From positions 210,703 to 274,702 of the forward strand of contig QZCP01000312.1 in NCBI GenBank assembly GCA_003956705.1: 64,000 nt of DNA, given 5' to 3'. This document shows positions 1 to 11,183 of the stretch, piece by piece (positions within the stretch are counted from its first letter, which is position 1; the number at the start of each line of letters is the position of its first letter). The translations under genes and the position numbers were made by a program. A model generated the notes under the pieces. It was not told the DNA's origin, made no database searches, and saw only the letters and a list, made by a program, of their open reading frames with translations. This DNA comes from Brevipalpus yothersi. Its lineage: Eukaryota; Arthropoda; Arachnida; Trombidiformes; Tenuipalpidae.

Positions 1-475
1 TTGCTCCCTCAAAAAGAAAGACTCTCTCTTTCTCTTTCTCTTTCTCGAGGCTTAAATATTCATCATCGAAAAATGGTCAACATTCACACTTAGGCATCCA
101 CGCAGTTGGGATGGCGAATTGTGGGGAGAAAGAGAGAAGATAATTGTTTATCATCACAATTTGAAACCCAAAATCATTAGGCATAGAGAAAAAGTCCAAA
201 AAACACTTTTATTAGCCTCAATGAATACACAACTGAAACATATGATCTTTCTTTCAGTCTCTTTCAGCGTCTTTCAGTGGCTTGAATTCGAGAGAACAAG
301 TTGATATTAATAATCTTCTGCTGGCTTTTTTAGCATCTTTGTGATTACTATAGCATCACGATAAAACATATAAAAGTTCACTTCTGGCAGCAAAGAGTAC
401 CGAAGCTCAATACTCTTTCATAACAGTCTACTACATAATAGTGATGTGTTTGTATTGATTATTTACTTATGAATA
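1..475 (+). repeat. Dispersed repeat, inverted copy of 43570-44140
   Basis: The sequence matches the reverse complement of 43570-44140 over most of its length: a TTGCTCCCTC start, a TTTCTC-rich run, then a segment ending around ACCGAAGCTCAATACTCTTT. The copies have diverged by substitutions and small indels. No conserved reading frame was found in either copy, so I treat it as non-coding duplicated DNA. Confidence 0.75.
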
Positions 476-553
476 CATACTGATTTATACTTCAAAGGCC
501 GGATCTTTTTTTTGCAAACTTTCTCTCATCTCATTCTCAACTAGACCGGAAGA

Positions 554-945
554 ATGTCCAGAGATCTTCGCATTCTCATCAGTTCAGTTTCAGCGTAGGT
601 TGATAGAATGAGTTTCATTTTTTTAATAATCAATTGCTCACTAAAACCTCAATTGTAAAACATGTTATACTTTTTTTTACAGTAGATCAATTGTTCCATT
701 GGTTTTGGTGATCTTCTCAAGAAGCGTGGACATGAAATAGTGTTTGCCCAGAGAGAGTTGCTTCGAGACTTAGCCGAGAGCCATGGATTTGAATTCATCC
801 CATTTGATGAAGAAATTTTTGGACACGAAGATGCCTAACCTTTTAATGACTGGACAAAAATGAATTCACATATTTTTCGGAAAGATGGTGTTGAAAGATT
901 CCCTGATCTCATCTATCAAGATAGAGGAAAGTTTCAACAGAGATG
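554..945 (+). pseudogene. Broken UDP-glycosyltransferase 5' end (UGT-G)
   Basis: A 41-base first exon (554-594) starts MSRDLRILIS and ends at a GTAGGT donor in the same phase as in the intact UGTs at 47-55 kb. After an acceptor near 673 the second exon reads GFGDLLKKRGHEIVFAQREL and on to FIPFDEEIFGHEDA, clearly the N-terminal domain of the family. It is dead: the RGH-type motif just after the acceptor is lost to a small deletion that shifts frame, and an in-frame TAA sits at 836-838, after which similarity continues (FNDW, then GVERF) to about 945. The sugar-donor domain is absent. It lies on the opposite strand to the main array. Confidence 0.88.
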
Positions 946-1529
946 AAACCCCTTCTTTGTGACAACTGGTTTCCCGCGAATCGTGCCTGACTGTTATGTA
1001 AAATTTTAGACACGAACTCTCTTATGCCTAGTTTCTCAGGTTGGTGGGGGATATTTGGAGAAACTCATTTAAGCTGATAGGAATTTGAAAGCTCATTCGT
1101 GAGAAGTCTTTGGATTTCCTTTTTCTTTCGAATAATCTAAAGCTTTGTCTCTGATATTCTGTCTATTTTACTACTGACTAATGTACGCTTCATACCAAGC
1201 CCTGTAGCAAAAATTGCATCCGATCTCATTTCTCTAAGCTTGAAACTACTGATAAACTTTTCCAAGATAATAGAGTTATCCTTTTAGCAATTTCTTTATT
1301 TGTGTTTAGATCATGTTCACCTAACCCATAGAATGATCTTCATGGTCAACATTTTAGCATCATCTAGGGTAGTCTGTAGATCAGAATGATACCAAAAATT
1401 AGCCTTCGGGGTCAAAGAGGACGAGGATTTTCGACTTTGAATCATGTTATTCATTGATGAAATGTTATAACTTCGTTCTAGATATTTGATGAATGAGGCA
1501 TAATAAAATTCGAAAACGGTTGGAAAACG
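946..1529. other. No gene seen
   Basis: AT-rich spacer between the UGT-G remnant and a transposon relic. I see no ORF with coding character, no RNA gene and no repeat that I can pair elsewhere in the window. Confidence 0.5.
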
Positions 1530-2451
1530 CGAGTAATCAACTTTTCAGCTCATCTGTGGAAATTTTGGGTAAGGAAACTGCTGTTAAGACAACCGAAAAT
1601 GAATTTTCACCCCTAATCAACCTAATTTTCAATTTCCTGGTGAGAAATTGGCCGAGTTAAACTCATGAGAATGACAATTATGCCTCTTCAACTAGTAACG
1701 ATTTGTTTCTGATCTTTTACCTCTCATTAAACTTGTCTCAGTGGTTTTTCGAGCAAGCATTCAATTCAAGAGAGCTGATAGAATGTTCTCTGATCAAGCT
1801 TCTCCTTTACTACTCCAGAATTCGCTGTTGCTTCAGATGATAGAAGGCTCAATGAGTGGGATCAGCATGATTAGTAATGTGGTTTTCAACGTTTGAGAAC
1901 GCTTGGAAGAGATGCATGGAGGGTGGATCGGTTGAAATATGTACGTTCATTTCCTTTCTCTTTGCATGACTAGGCAGAGAATCTCAGCACTCAAGCTGCT
2001 GGGAAAGAAGAAAAATGGAGTCATGAGTTCCAAGAATTTCAGACCTGATAGGGGCCTTTCAGAAAAGAATAAACCTGATCAAGGATTTCTGAGCTATTTT
2101 TATCTCTCAATGGGTGCTGAGAAGTCCTTTAGTATGGTGAACGGTGATTAAGTTTTGATATTGTAATCCTCTTATCTTATCACTTTTGAACCAACTTTCA
2201 TGGATGTAATTTTTTATCATAATTACAAAAATGTCATCATTTTGTGAAGATTCCATCCACCAGCTGAGATATCCTAAACTTCTATTTTGGACACTGTTAT
2301 CTATTCTGAAGATTTATCGGACTCCCTTGAGTTCATGGCAAACTAATTCTTCACATTTTTACTGCACCATATCGCAATGATCTTCAGAATTCTCCAGAGA
2401 ATCTCGAGATATAAGTGTTTCAGACTCGTCATATTATTCTGAAACACCCTG
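1530..2451. mobile_element. Left-truncated copy of the CAGGGTGTTTC transposon family
   Basis: The interior (about 1530-1790) aligns with 21150-21420 inside the complete 20.9-22.1 kb element, including the shared GGTTTTTCGAGCAAGCATTC block. The right end (2230-2451) is the family's terminal repeat, ending CTGAAACACCCTG. The left terminal repeat is missing. No transposase frame is present, so this is a non-autonomous, decayed copy. Confidence 0.75.
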
Positions 2452-2466
2452 TGTATAAATCTCTCT

Positions 2467-2528
2467 CCTACTCTTTCTCTTTCTCTTTCTCTTTCTCTTT
2501 CTCTTTCTCTTTCTCTTTCTCTTTCTCT
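2467..2528. repeat. (TTTCTC)n microsatellite
   Basis: About ten near-perfect TTTCTC hexamers directly follow the transposon relic. Similar hexamer tracts occur at 1-50, 27175-27200 and, complementary, at 43952-44108. Confidence 0.95.
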
Positions 2529-2569
2529 AATTTTCCGCTATTTTGATCTTCGCCAACCAAATTTCGCTT

Positions 2570-2870
2570 ATCTGGGTTTTGGCTGTTTCGGACACAAACC
2601 TCACGTTTTCCAAATATCTATTTTCTTGTCTATCTACTGATATTGCGGTCCTCATTCTTAATTCAAAGAGTGGCGAGAGATTATGGAAGGAAACAGTCTC
2701 TCCTGTAAAAAGATTAATAATTTTTTCCTCATTAGCTGTGTCCACCACTTATTTGATTGGCAACTCAAAGAGGCCCCTGCAACAGGTGCCCTGTGAGATA
2801 TTCATGAGTAAATTCGTCTCACAAGTCTCATGAAAATTTATCCTTTTGGGGACCATCTTCAAAACGCACA
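2570..2870. repeat. Segment duplicated at 42880-43180
   Basis: Direct-orientation similarity to 42880-43180, clearest at CTCATTAGCTGTGTC and AAGAGGCCCCTGCAACAG. Short minus-strand frames in both copies can be aligned but begin at GTG right after stop codons and are not convincing genes. Confidence 0.65.
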
Positions 2871-3576
2871 AGGAATATATACAGAAACCAAATATGCATT
2901 ATCAATCGTGACTATTTCAGATCAATGAACTTGGCAGAAAGAAAACAGACCACCAAGGTAGAAATGTTTTTTTGATGATATCGATAACGATAGATGTGAC
3001 TTCCTACTTGAATCATTGTGATATTCCTTTTGATACAGCTAAGTTATTTTCAGTTTGAGTGATCTTTCAAGAGATGAATAGAGATTAATCTCGCTGCTCA
3101 ATCCAATAATCGAGAGTATAGACAATCGACATTCCAATAATATGCTAGTCATAACGGGAGGCATACAAGCTGGACACAGTTTCTCAAAAATCTTTTATGA
3201 TTGGCTTTTTACAGTACAAGACTGTAATGAGGCAACTGGATCACAAGAAAAATTTCATATCGTATTGAGTTTGTGTCTTTGGGAAAGAGAAAAGCTAGTA
3301 AAAAGAGAAAAATATGTGCATTGTTATTGCTCTGCATAGAGATGATTATTACCGATGGTATATCATTATGCTATCAGAGAAAGCATCTCATGATCTGATG
3401 TATATTCGTGTGATCTCACAACAAGATATTTCCATCGCAATGAGACAGGGTATAATTACTGACTTTTTAATTCTCTAGCCACATTATCATTATCATAATA
3501 CTATTTGAATAAGTGGCCCCTTTCTTGAAGCTCATAGGCCAGTGAAGGGGCGCTTGATTTAAATTTTCATTTAAAT

Positions 3577-3580
<4 letters not shown>

Positions 3581-3632
<52 letters not shown>
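3581..3632. repeat. (AG)n microsatellite
   Basis: A pure AG dinucleotide run of about 52 bases. A shorter AG run lies at 4085-4110. Confidence 0.97.
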
Positions 3633-3634
<2 letters not shown>

Positions 3635-3714
3635 AGGAATAAAAAACGAAGAAACACTCTTCAAAGCTTCGGTTTTCATTTCAAGCTGTCCGTAGAACGG
3701 GAAACCCACTAGTA

Positions 3715-3985
3715 TTATAATAATAATAATCATTGGATTGGAAAAGCAAGCTCGATTTTGACAACAGGACTCATGCTTGTGATTCTTTTTTCCGTTCCTA
3801 TTTTCTGTCGAGCTATGAAAAAATGATCAAATGCCAAGAGTCAAGATGCTAACATTTATGGCCAATTAAAATGCTGAGAGTATCTCCAAAATATCAAGAA
3901 AAATGATTATAAAACTTCTTCCTCAGTCCAATCTGATTCTCAAGCATTGAACTGAGCAATTTTGATATGACCTGTGCACGATGAA
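3715..3985. repeat. Inverted copy of 43300-43600
   Basis: Reads as the reverse complement of 43300-43600, sharing blocks such as CATCGGATTGGAAA/CATTGGATTGGAAA and CCTATTTTCTGTCGAG. With 1-475 it shows that one block at 43.3-44.1 kb is represented here in two separated pieces. Confidence 0.7.
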
Positions 3986-4139
3986 AACGTGAGAAAATAG
4001 TGTTTACTGAATACCTTCAGGTTTTGGCACCGAAGTGTGTATATTTTTACTCATTCAGTAGTGTTCATACACCCACACACACGCAGAGAGAGAGAGAGAG
4101 AGAGGGAGAGATGTGCACGGGCACATTTCCACTCTAAAT

Positions 4140-4220
4140 CTTTGAAAGAATATCAGAAATATTCCGGAGTATTCTTGAGATACGAAGTTTCCAAATTCGT
4201 CATATTACTCTGAAACACCA
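4140..4220. mobile_element. Solo end of the CAGGGTGTTTC transposon family
   Basis: Carries only the outer terminal repeat, ending CGTCATATTACTCTGAAACA. Similar orphan ends lie at 7390-7541, 10370-10467 and 14265-14421. None retains a partner end or transposase sequence nearby. Confidence 0.6.
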
Positions 4221-5149
4221 AGAATATGATTGGACAATAGTGATTAGCAACTTGGCCCTTAAAATACAAGTGATGCTAAAAAGCTCACTCTTCTGACTGT
4301 CAGCCTGTTTATTCCAATTTCATATATTATCCACTAGAATGAGTGTTGAAATTCAAGCCATATGGATTATAGCATCTTAGATGGAGCAAAAATGTGGAAG
4401 AGACTATTCAACACATCTTCATTGCAATAAGGCATAGAAAGTGATTTGAATCGAATGATGAGTAATAAATCCCGGCCATGATGCCCAGAGAAACTAGACT
4501 CTTTTATCAGCATTAAAAGTCATAAGTATAACGATTCAAGAAGGCAGCCGTGAATTTTGTCACATTTTTTTCTCCTTTTTCGCGTTTCAGGACCATGATC
4601 ATGTGATAGGGAAGAGTGTCGAGTTTAACCTTTTTACCCCACTGAGTGAGTTAGACAGAAGTGGGGATTCTAATCGATCCAGATATTTTTTAACAAACAC
4701 TGGTTACTGAGCATCGATAAATCATCATTGCTCCTACTCAAGTTTCAAATTAGCGATATACTCACAAGTAGTTGTCAGTAGCTTAACAGACAGAAGGCAA
4801 AATTAATATCTATCATTTGCTTACTTTTTTCAAGTTCTCCCCGAAACGGATCCAATGCACGAACTTCAGAATCGCTCACAAGGAAAATTTTCTCAAAGGT
4901 GAAATCATCATTCACCAAAGCTCTAGAAGGCATAGTTCCATAATAACTTTGACTTGACTATATTTTGCAAGCAAGTGTAATATTCTTGGCATCATACGAG
5001 ATGGTATTTTGAGGCTCCCCTAAGCCTCTACTTATTATGCAAGCTGTGGGCTTCATGGTACATCAACCCATTCTATCCAGGTTGTCAACGGAACATTCAA
5101 ACAACGGATTCACACCTTGTCCCTCATCCCTCATCCATACGAGCCCACA

Positions 5150-6145
5150 AGGCATCTCTGTTGGTGATAAAGAATAGTCACCATTTTGGCCCTAGCTCGG
5201 AAAAATTTGAGACCCGTCTTATCTATTCTTTGATGAAAAACATGATTATACCATTTCTAATTCTCTGAGACTTTTCGTTCTTGAGATGTGAGTACCAACT
5301 TTTTGGAGCTTGATTGGACTGATTTCTGCTCTAATCAAGCCATGGAAGGAGTATCCACCCATAGCATCGTGATGAAACATGAAGAGAGCTGCAGAATGAG
5401 AGTTCTTCGAAGAAGCCTGCTAATCTCACTCTTATTCACTGTACTCAAGCTCATAGGACAGTCATTCAGTCTACTATAATCTTCTATTAGCTGGATTGAT
5501 ACTCTATTAGGTACTGAGATGTCCAATTCAGCGTCCTCGGTACAGCCGCAAACAATGATTTTCGGAGATGGATTGCTCATAGCTCAAGAATAATACTAGT
5601 TAGCACTTTGGAACTTTCTCAAAATGTTTATCATCACGCAAAACAAGCTGTTATTCGAATTCCATCTTGTGGCCAGAACATTTTGTTGACCACCGAGATA
5701 AGAGGACGTTTTTGAGTATAACAAAAAAGATCCATTTTGGAAACTCGAAACTCCTTGACAATTTCGATCATAAGATAGACTAATCATGCTATCAGTTTTG
5801 TCATGTGGAAAGAGCAATTTGTGGAGATATGATTGGTTTTAGGAGAGAATGTTGTTTTTCTCCGATTTGCTATCTATTCAATGACTGAATCTTATCGTTC
5901 TTGATATTGAATGGTTTGATTTGTTGTAAGCTCTCAGAAAAACTAAGTTTGATCAAAATTGGATGCGATTGAGACCTTTCGTGGCCTAATCAAGCTCCAA
6001 AACGTTGGCTATCATATCTCAAGAAAGAAAAGTTTCATAGAGTTGGGAATGGTATAATCATGTTTTTCATCAGAGAATAAATAAGATGAGATGGGTCTCG
6101 AATTTTCCGAGCTAGGGCTGAAAATGGCCATTTTTTGTTGATTAT
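5150..6145. repeat. Diverged R-family repeat cluster
   Basis: Contains blocks found many times in the window: AACGTTGG followed by a variant of ATATCTCAAGAA, a TAGATAAGATGGGTCTCGAA block, and a block about aligned to GAATTCCATCTTGTGG. Matching copies lie at 16060-16950, 22600-23440, 34190-35060 and 40110-40450. All ORFs here are short and shifted between copies. The arms of the two foldbacks at 11.2-12.7 and 15.0-15.7 kb belong to the same family. Confidence 0.6.
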
Positions 6146-6479
6146 TCTTTAATTGGGGCTCTCAGGTCCCTTGGCTTCGGAAAGAAGGGGCATTATCTGC
6201 AACCATCTTCGATTTCGATCCAAATTCCTGTGATGCAAGATCTTATTATCAATATACAGGGTTCTGACTCTCGGGTCAGTCAGACTCTTCTTTGACCTTG
6301 AGCTGAGGCCTTGGAATGGACGGCGTTCTATTGATTCCAAATTATCTTTGCCAGAAGAAATTTTTCATGAAAACTTCAACTAGTAGGGTCACCAACCCGA
6401 GTCTGAACGCTGCCCCATAAATCGTCATGATAGATCTCACTCGATATCGGATGGAAGATAATTTGATAACGTTGATCCT

Positions 6480-6900
6480 TCCCACCAAATACATAACCTA
6501 ACCTAACCAGACCTGACCTATTCTAAAATAACATAACATAAGTGTCCATGGGCTCGGACCCATCGTCACGATGCGACCTAACTGATGTATGACGGTCTTG
6601 TCCCTCGTGGGCATGGGCTCCGACCCGTTGTAACGACGCAACCTAATCTATTTCCGATGGGTCATAACCAATGTCCAATATTCATTAAAATCCTATTTGT
6701 CGATCCAATTATTGACCTAAACCTAACAAAACCTGACCTATCCTAACATAACATAACATAAGAAGGCATGAGCTCAAACCCATCGTCACGACGCTACCTA
6801 ACCAATCTTTGATGGCTTTGTCCCACGTGGGTATGGGCTCGGACCCATTTCAGCGACGTGACCTAACCCATATCTGGTGGCTCTAGTGTTCCCAGGGAAT
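6480..6900. repeat. Degenerate tandem repeat with CCTAACC and CCCACGTGGG motifs
   Basis: Four imperfect units of about 60 bases begin near 6548, 6611, 6768 and 6832. Each carries a variant of GGGCTCGGACCCATCGTCAC followed by GACCTAAC. Short CCTAACCTAACC stretches are present; CCTAA is the complement of the arthropod telomere unit TTAGG, but runs are at most two units long. Confidence 0.6.
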
Positions 6901-6969
6901 AACTCAGCCTTAATCGAGACTCAACTAACCTCCTGCTTGATTGCACAGGCCTGAAAGAATTAGCAAAAC

Positions 6970-7240
6970 CCTTCTATGGGAAATCCCATGTTAAATTAGA
7001 AAGTCCATAACTTTTTTTGAGACCGAATTTTTCGAAACTGAAAACGTGGTGCACAACTCTAGATGAGACGAACCTAACCCAAACTTCGTAAAATTCTGCC
7101 TTACCTAATACCTGATTTCAAACGCTTAGAAATGTCAAATTCATTTCCCTATGGGAAATCTCATGTTAAATTAGAAACTCCATAACTTTTTTTTGAGACC
7201 GAACTTTTCAAAACAAAAAACTTCAGATGAGACAGAACTC
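6970..7240. repeat. Two-copy local duplication
   Basis: The block CCCATGTTAAATTAGAAA with the following GTCCATAACTTTTTTTGAGA recurs about 175 bases downstream. No coding sequence. Confidence 0.6.
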
Positions 7241-7544
7241 ATATGCAAAATTTCATAGAGATCAAACAACTGCTCCCAGGAAAAAACTGAATCACAAAAC
7301 GGTAAAATTTCTCCCCCAGGGAGTCTTCACTGCGTTGGGACAAAAATTTCATTGTTTGGTGAAAATTTTGCCGAACAGCTGAAATTCCCTAAATTCATAT
7401 TTTCATCGGGCACCTCCAAACTCATGGCAAATAAATCCTACACATTTTCATTGTACAATATTGGAGAAATTTTCAACTTTCTCTTGAGGGCTCTTGAGAT
7501 ATGAGTGTTTCGAATCCATACTATTAATCTTAAACACACTGTAT

Positions 7545-8737
7545 ATGCTTTATTTGTCTCTCTTCCCTCCTTTTCTCACCTCGGTTGGGTCAGTACTAGA
7601 GACTGCTCTCATTCAAAAAGCCAGCAAGGCTTTCCACAGATTGTTGCATGGTGCTCAGGCCAAGGAATTGGCCTAAGCATACAGGGATCAGCAAGATCTC
7701 TTATATTCTCTTATAGCCCTCAAATTCCCCCCCCCCCACCGCTCGCAGCTACATGAAATGAACACTTTTCTCTGTTAGGACACAGTTAGTATGTTTTCTC
7801 CTCTCATGGAATGAGACTGAACTCTGTCCAATTTCTGATCGAAATCAGTTATGTATATCTTCCTTACATTAAACTTTTTCATTTACATTGTATTATAAAA
7901 CAGTTCGTTTTGTCTCCGTTCTCTCCAATACAAATCTCAAATTTTCTGGATTGTTTAAGATCCTGAAAAAGCAAAAAACGATGATTCGTTTGAACTCACA
8001 GAAGTCTCTCCTAGCTTGAAGCGTGTTACTAGATGAATCTGCAAATTTTCAGAGAGTCCCATGCATTACAATCCTAGTGAACATATTATAACACTCTATC
8101 CATCATGTTAACAAGCTGACAACAAAACAAAATACTCTAATCTGCTGACTTACTCTGTTTCTTGAGCTACTCCTGGCTGAACATGGAAAGATTTGCATCC
8201 TATGTTCTCCCATGAGACACATCCTTCGGGTGAAGAATAACATGAAGATCTCAAGGGCTACTAAGATATACTGTAGATTGCTGAGAGCAAAATTGACTCA
8301 GATTTTTGCTTCTAACTATCCGAAAACAATTATCTGTGTGATATTAATCTTCCGTTTACGCCCGTGGGCTAAACTATAACGAATTTTGTGTAGCTAAATT
8401 TTGGAAATAAACTCAAATCAGAATCAGCGTCAAAGACTAGTGCTGTGTTGAGCTTGGAAATGAATAGGAAAGATTCCGTGTTTCAGGTGATGAGATGAAT
8501 GGGAAATCAATAGGAATCATGTAATATGACTACTTCACCATCAAAAATTTTTTTGATCAGAAGAGGGTAGGTTCCATTCTACTCCTCTCTGAAAACAGAT
8601 TCTGTGAGTCCCGGATACAATTATAATTATTATTTATTATTATTTTTCAACATGGCAATGAGGAACGGATTATTCCAACTTCTCGGCACCTTGACAATGG
8701 ATCGAAATTGGTTGGGGCGTCAAAGCAGCAGAGATAC
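7545..8737. other. No gene seen
   Basis: AT-rich spacer with a short C-run near 7730. I found no frame with coding character and no structured RNA. Confidence 0.45.
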
Positions 8738-9628
8738 TCAATGCTGTTGGTTATTATCAGCGTCGGATGAACACTCAGCCAGATGTATCAGAGCTGATTT
8801 TCTTGCTGTTACGGTATCTATCAAGCCTTTTTCTAGGTAATCAGCCGTTCTGAGGATTTTCACAAGGCTGCCCTCTTCGTTGTGAAGCTTACAGTATTCG
8901 ATGAGATCTGTAATAGTTTGTTTCATCTGAGACAACTCTCCATGGTTATCACGGAGTCGAAACTTCAGAGAATAGTATTGGAGATCACCTAGAGCAAAGA
9001 TAAATTTGAAATTCTGGATAGAGTCAGGAACTTACAATCGACTTACACCGAATCAGCTCGAAAGTAGTACCCATCAAGACTGGATATGGGTGACAAAATT
9101 GAAAATTAAGAACTTCAGAATCATAAAATTTGATTGCCTTAAACACTCACCAAAAATGCACAACCAAAGATTACTCGACATATTTGTGGAGATTTCCTCT
9201 TAGCTTAAATATAAAGTTGTACGAAGGAATATACGACCATAGAACGTATTGAGATATCAATTAATCCCACCAATCAACTCCCAAACTGTGCTCTGGATAT
9301 ATCGATCCAATGATATTTAAATATACATATATCAATTCTACTGAGAGAAAGAGGATGAAGTCGGTAATACATCCCCCTCTGGTGGGCTGTTCTTCCAAGC
9401 TCATATCATTGGAATTCATTTTAGTGTTGAGAATAGTATTTGGAAATAATTTTCCATCTTTCTCTTTATTTTCCGAAAATAAGTCATTGCGCTTACTTCA
9501 AGTTTTGCTTTTGGTTTCAGATTCTCACCTATCATAAAGCCATCTGGGTCCCCTCTATAAGATGGTTGGTGTTTGCTTGATTCAGGCTGAACCACCATCT
9601 TCGTGATGAAAATGTTCGCTTGATTTTC
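8738..9628 (-). CDS. Candidate spliced gene, 3' part, unknown product
   Basis: Three minus-strand exons fit in frame: 9529-9628, 9151-9198 and 8738-8988 (100+48+251 bases, 133 codons with the stop). Each junction has AG and GT at the expected edges (CTCTAG / GTGAGA, CTAAG / GTGAGT, CTCTAG), and phases 1 and 1 match. The conceptual product contains MVVQPESSKHQPSYRG, then DLQYYSLKFRLRDNHGELSQ, then LIEYCKLHNEEGSLVKILRT and ends DADNNQQH. The last exon looks helical, charged and free of low complexity. The 5' end is not defined. A simpler alternative uses only the last two exons, starting at the ATG at 9181 (93 aa). I do not recognise the family. One acceptor (CTAAG) is weak. Confidence 0.45.
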
Positions 9629-10039
9629 CTAGAGTGATTCGAATTGTGAGCTAAGCTTCTGCAGTTCTCAGTTTTGAATCCTGATTGTTGATTAAATTAG
9701 ATTCTTCATGGATCAATGGCAACGAGGTCCGACCCAATCTCTATGTGGTGCTGACTGGGTGAGGCTAACTGGGCAATGGCATTCTTCAGTGAATCCATAA
9801 TCATCTGTGCAAAATTATCAGATCATGATTCTTGTCGCGGAATGAGAGGAACATTTAATGAAATTGTAAGAAGCCAGATACAACGGGAATATTCATAGTA
9901 TTCACCCCTAGATAGATAGGTGAACCATGAAAACTGGTTCCAACTTGGAAGAGAATGGGTGGAGAAAAGAGAGAGAGAAAGAGAGAATTCTTTTTCAAAA
10001 ATCCCCATGTTGGCATATCGTGTTTTGTACACACACATA

Positions 10040-10112
10040 CACACATATATATATGAATAATAAATAGTTTTAGTTCTAAAACGAACCTACAATTTGGTGA
10101 CCCGAACGTGAT
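10040..10112 (+). mobile_element. LTR end with primer-binding site
   Basis: A candidate LTR end ...CCTACA is followed after three bases by TGGTGACCCGAACGTGA at 10095. This resembles the primer-binding sites of insect LTR retrotransposons (TGGTGACCCC-type). No gag or pol frame follows and no second LTR was found, so it is a remnant. Confidence 0.5.
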
Positions 10113-10469
10113 AGATATTTACAGATGAAAAATGGAATGAATGAATATTTATAGAATTTTCAACTTTTTATCTCTTATCTCATCACTATCAAAGGAACTT
10201 TTCTAAACCTAACTTTTCATGACAAGTTCAAAAATGACCTTATCTCATCGATAGCTCCGCCCACTTTTGCACACATCGCAAAAAACCTACTTCTTTGGCT
10301 TTATCGCCCCTTATCTATGCTAATTAGTTTCCAAATGTGCTTTAAACACCAATCGCATGAAATCCACACATTTTTCCTCTAAGAAACAGGAAGAATTTCC
10401 AGGATATTCCAATCCGTTCGAAAAATATTGAAGTTTGAAATGCGCTATATTACTCTTGGACACCCTGTA

Positions 10470-11183
10470 CTGAATCAATCTCATACTTCCCAGTTTCAAT
10501 TGAAACTCAATTCCAATCGGAATTGAATTGATAATTTTATTTGGATGTGAAAGAAGAGTGCTTAGCAGCACTCATTTCTATTCAATCATCACCTGAAACT
10601 GTTTCCGGATAGGTTGCATTTCGAGCCCAAGAATCCCTTTCGATAGGTTAATCAGCAAGTTCGTGGAATCTCGACGGGGCGAGAAGTAGAGAATCTGATT
10701 TTTCATCGAATTTTACTACAGAACATCAGTTCATACTCGGGTCTTGATCAAGTGGATGAGGGTTGGATCGATAAATGAAGTATAGTCACACTTGGAACTA
10801 GGAAGAACCAGATGGTCTCAGAGGGGAGTAGCCAATTCGGCCCTCTTCCCAGAAAATTTCAAAATCATCTTATCCTATTTATTCACCGATTAGAAACTCG
10901 ATAGTTAAGTCTTCAGCTCACCAGCTCTCGTTGTTTTCGAGATAGAAAAGCTCATCTCCAAGTGCTCTTTTTGACTATTAAGAAGGAATCTCAATCTTAT
11001 CCGATTTTTTGTGGGACTTGATCTTTCCGATAGCTCCTGATATCAGACAATCTGTGATGATAATCAAGATGAGACTCGACCACTCATTGAAGAGAAGATG
11101 GAGAAAAAATCAAAAAGTTGGGCTCTCACCGCTGAAAGATTATATCCCTAAAAAAAGAGACCAGCCCATCTAAAAAAATCACA
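10470..11183. other. No gene seen; diverged repeats
   Basis: Contains weak R-family similarity (a variant of the TTCACCGATTAGAAACTCGA and GAGATAGAAAAGCTC blocks) but no coding frame or RNA gene. Confidence 0.4.

Noticed and set aside
960..1060. Short match of 966-985 to the secreted-protein gene at 20010
   Set aside because: Only about 15 bases (TTCCCGCGAATCGTG) agree and similarity does not extend, so shared origin is not supported.
2527..2748. Aligned minus-strand frames here and at 42798-43025
   Set aside because: They begin at GTG directly after stop codons and similarity is explained by duplication of the whole block, including non-coding flanks.
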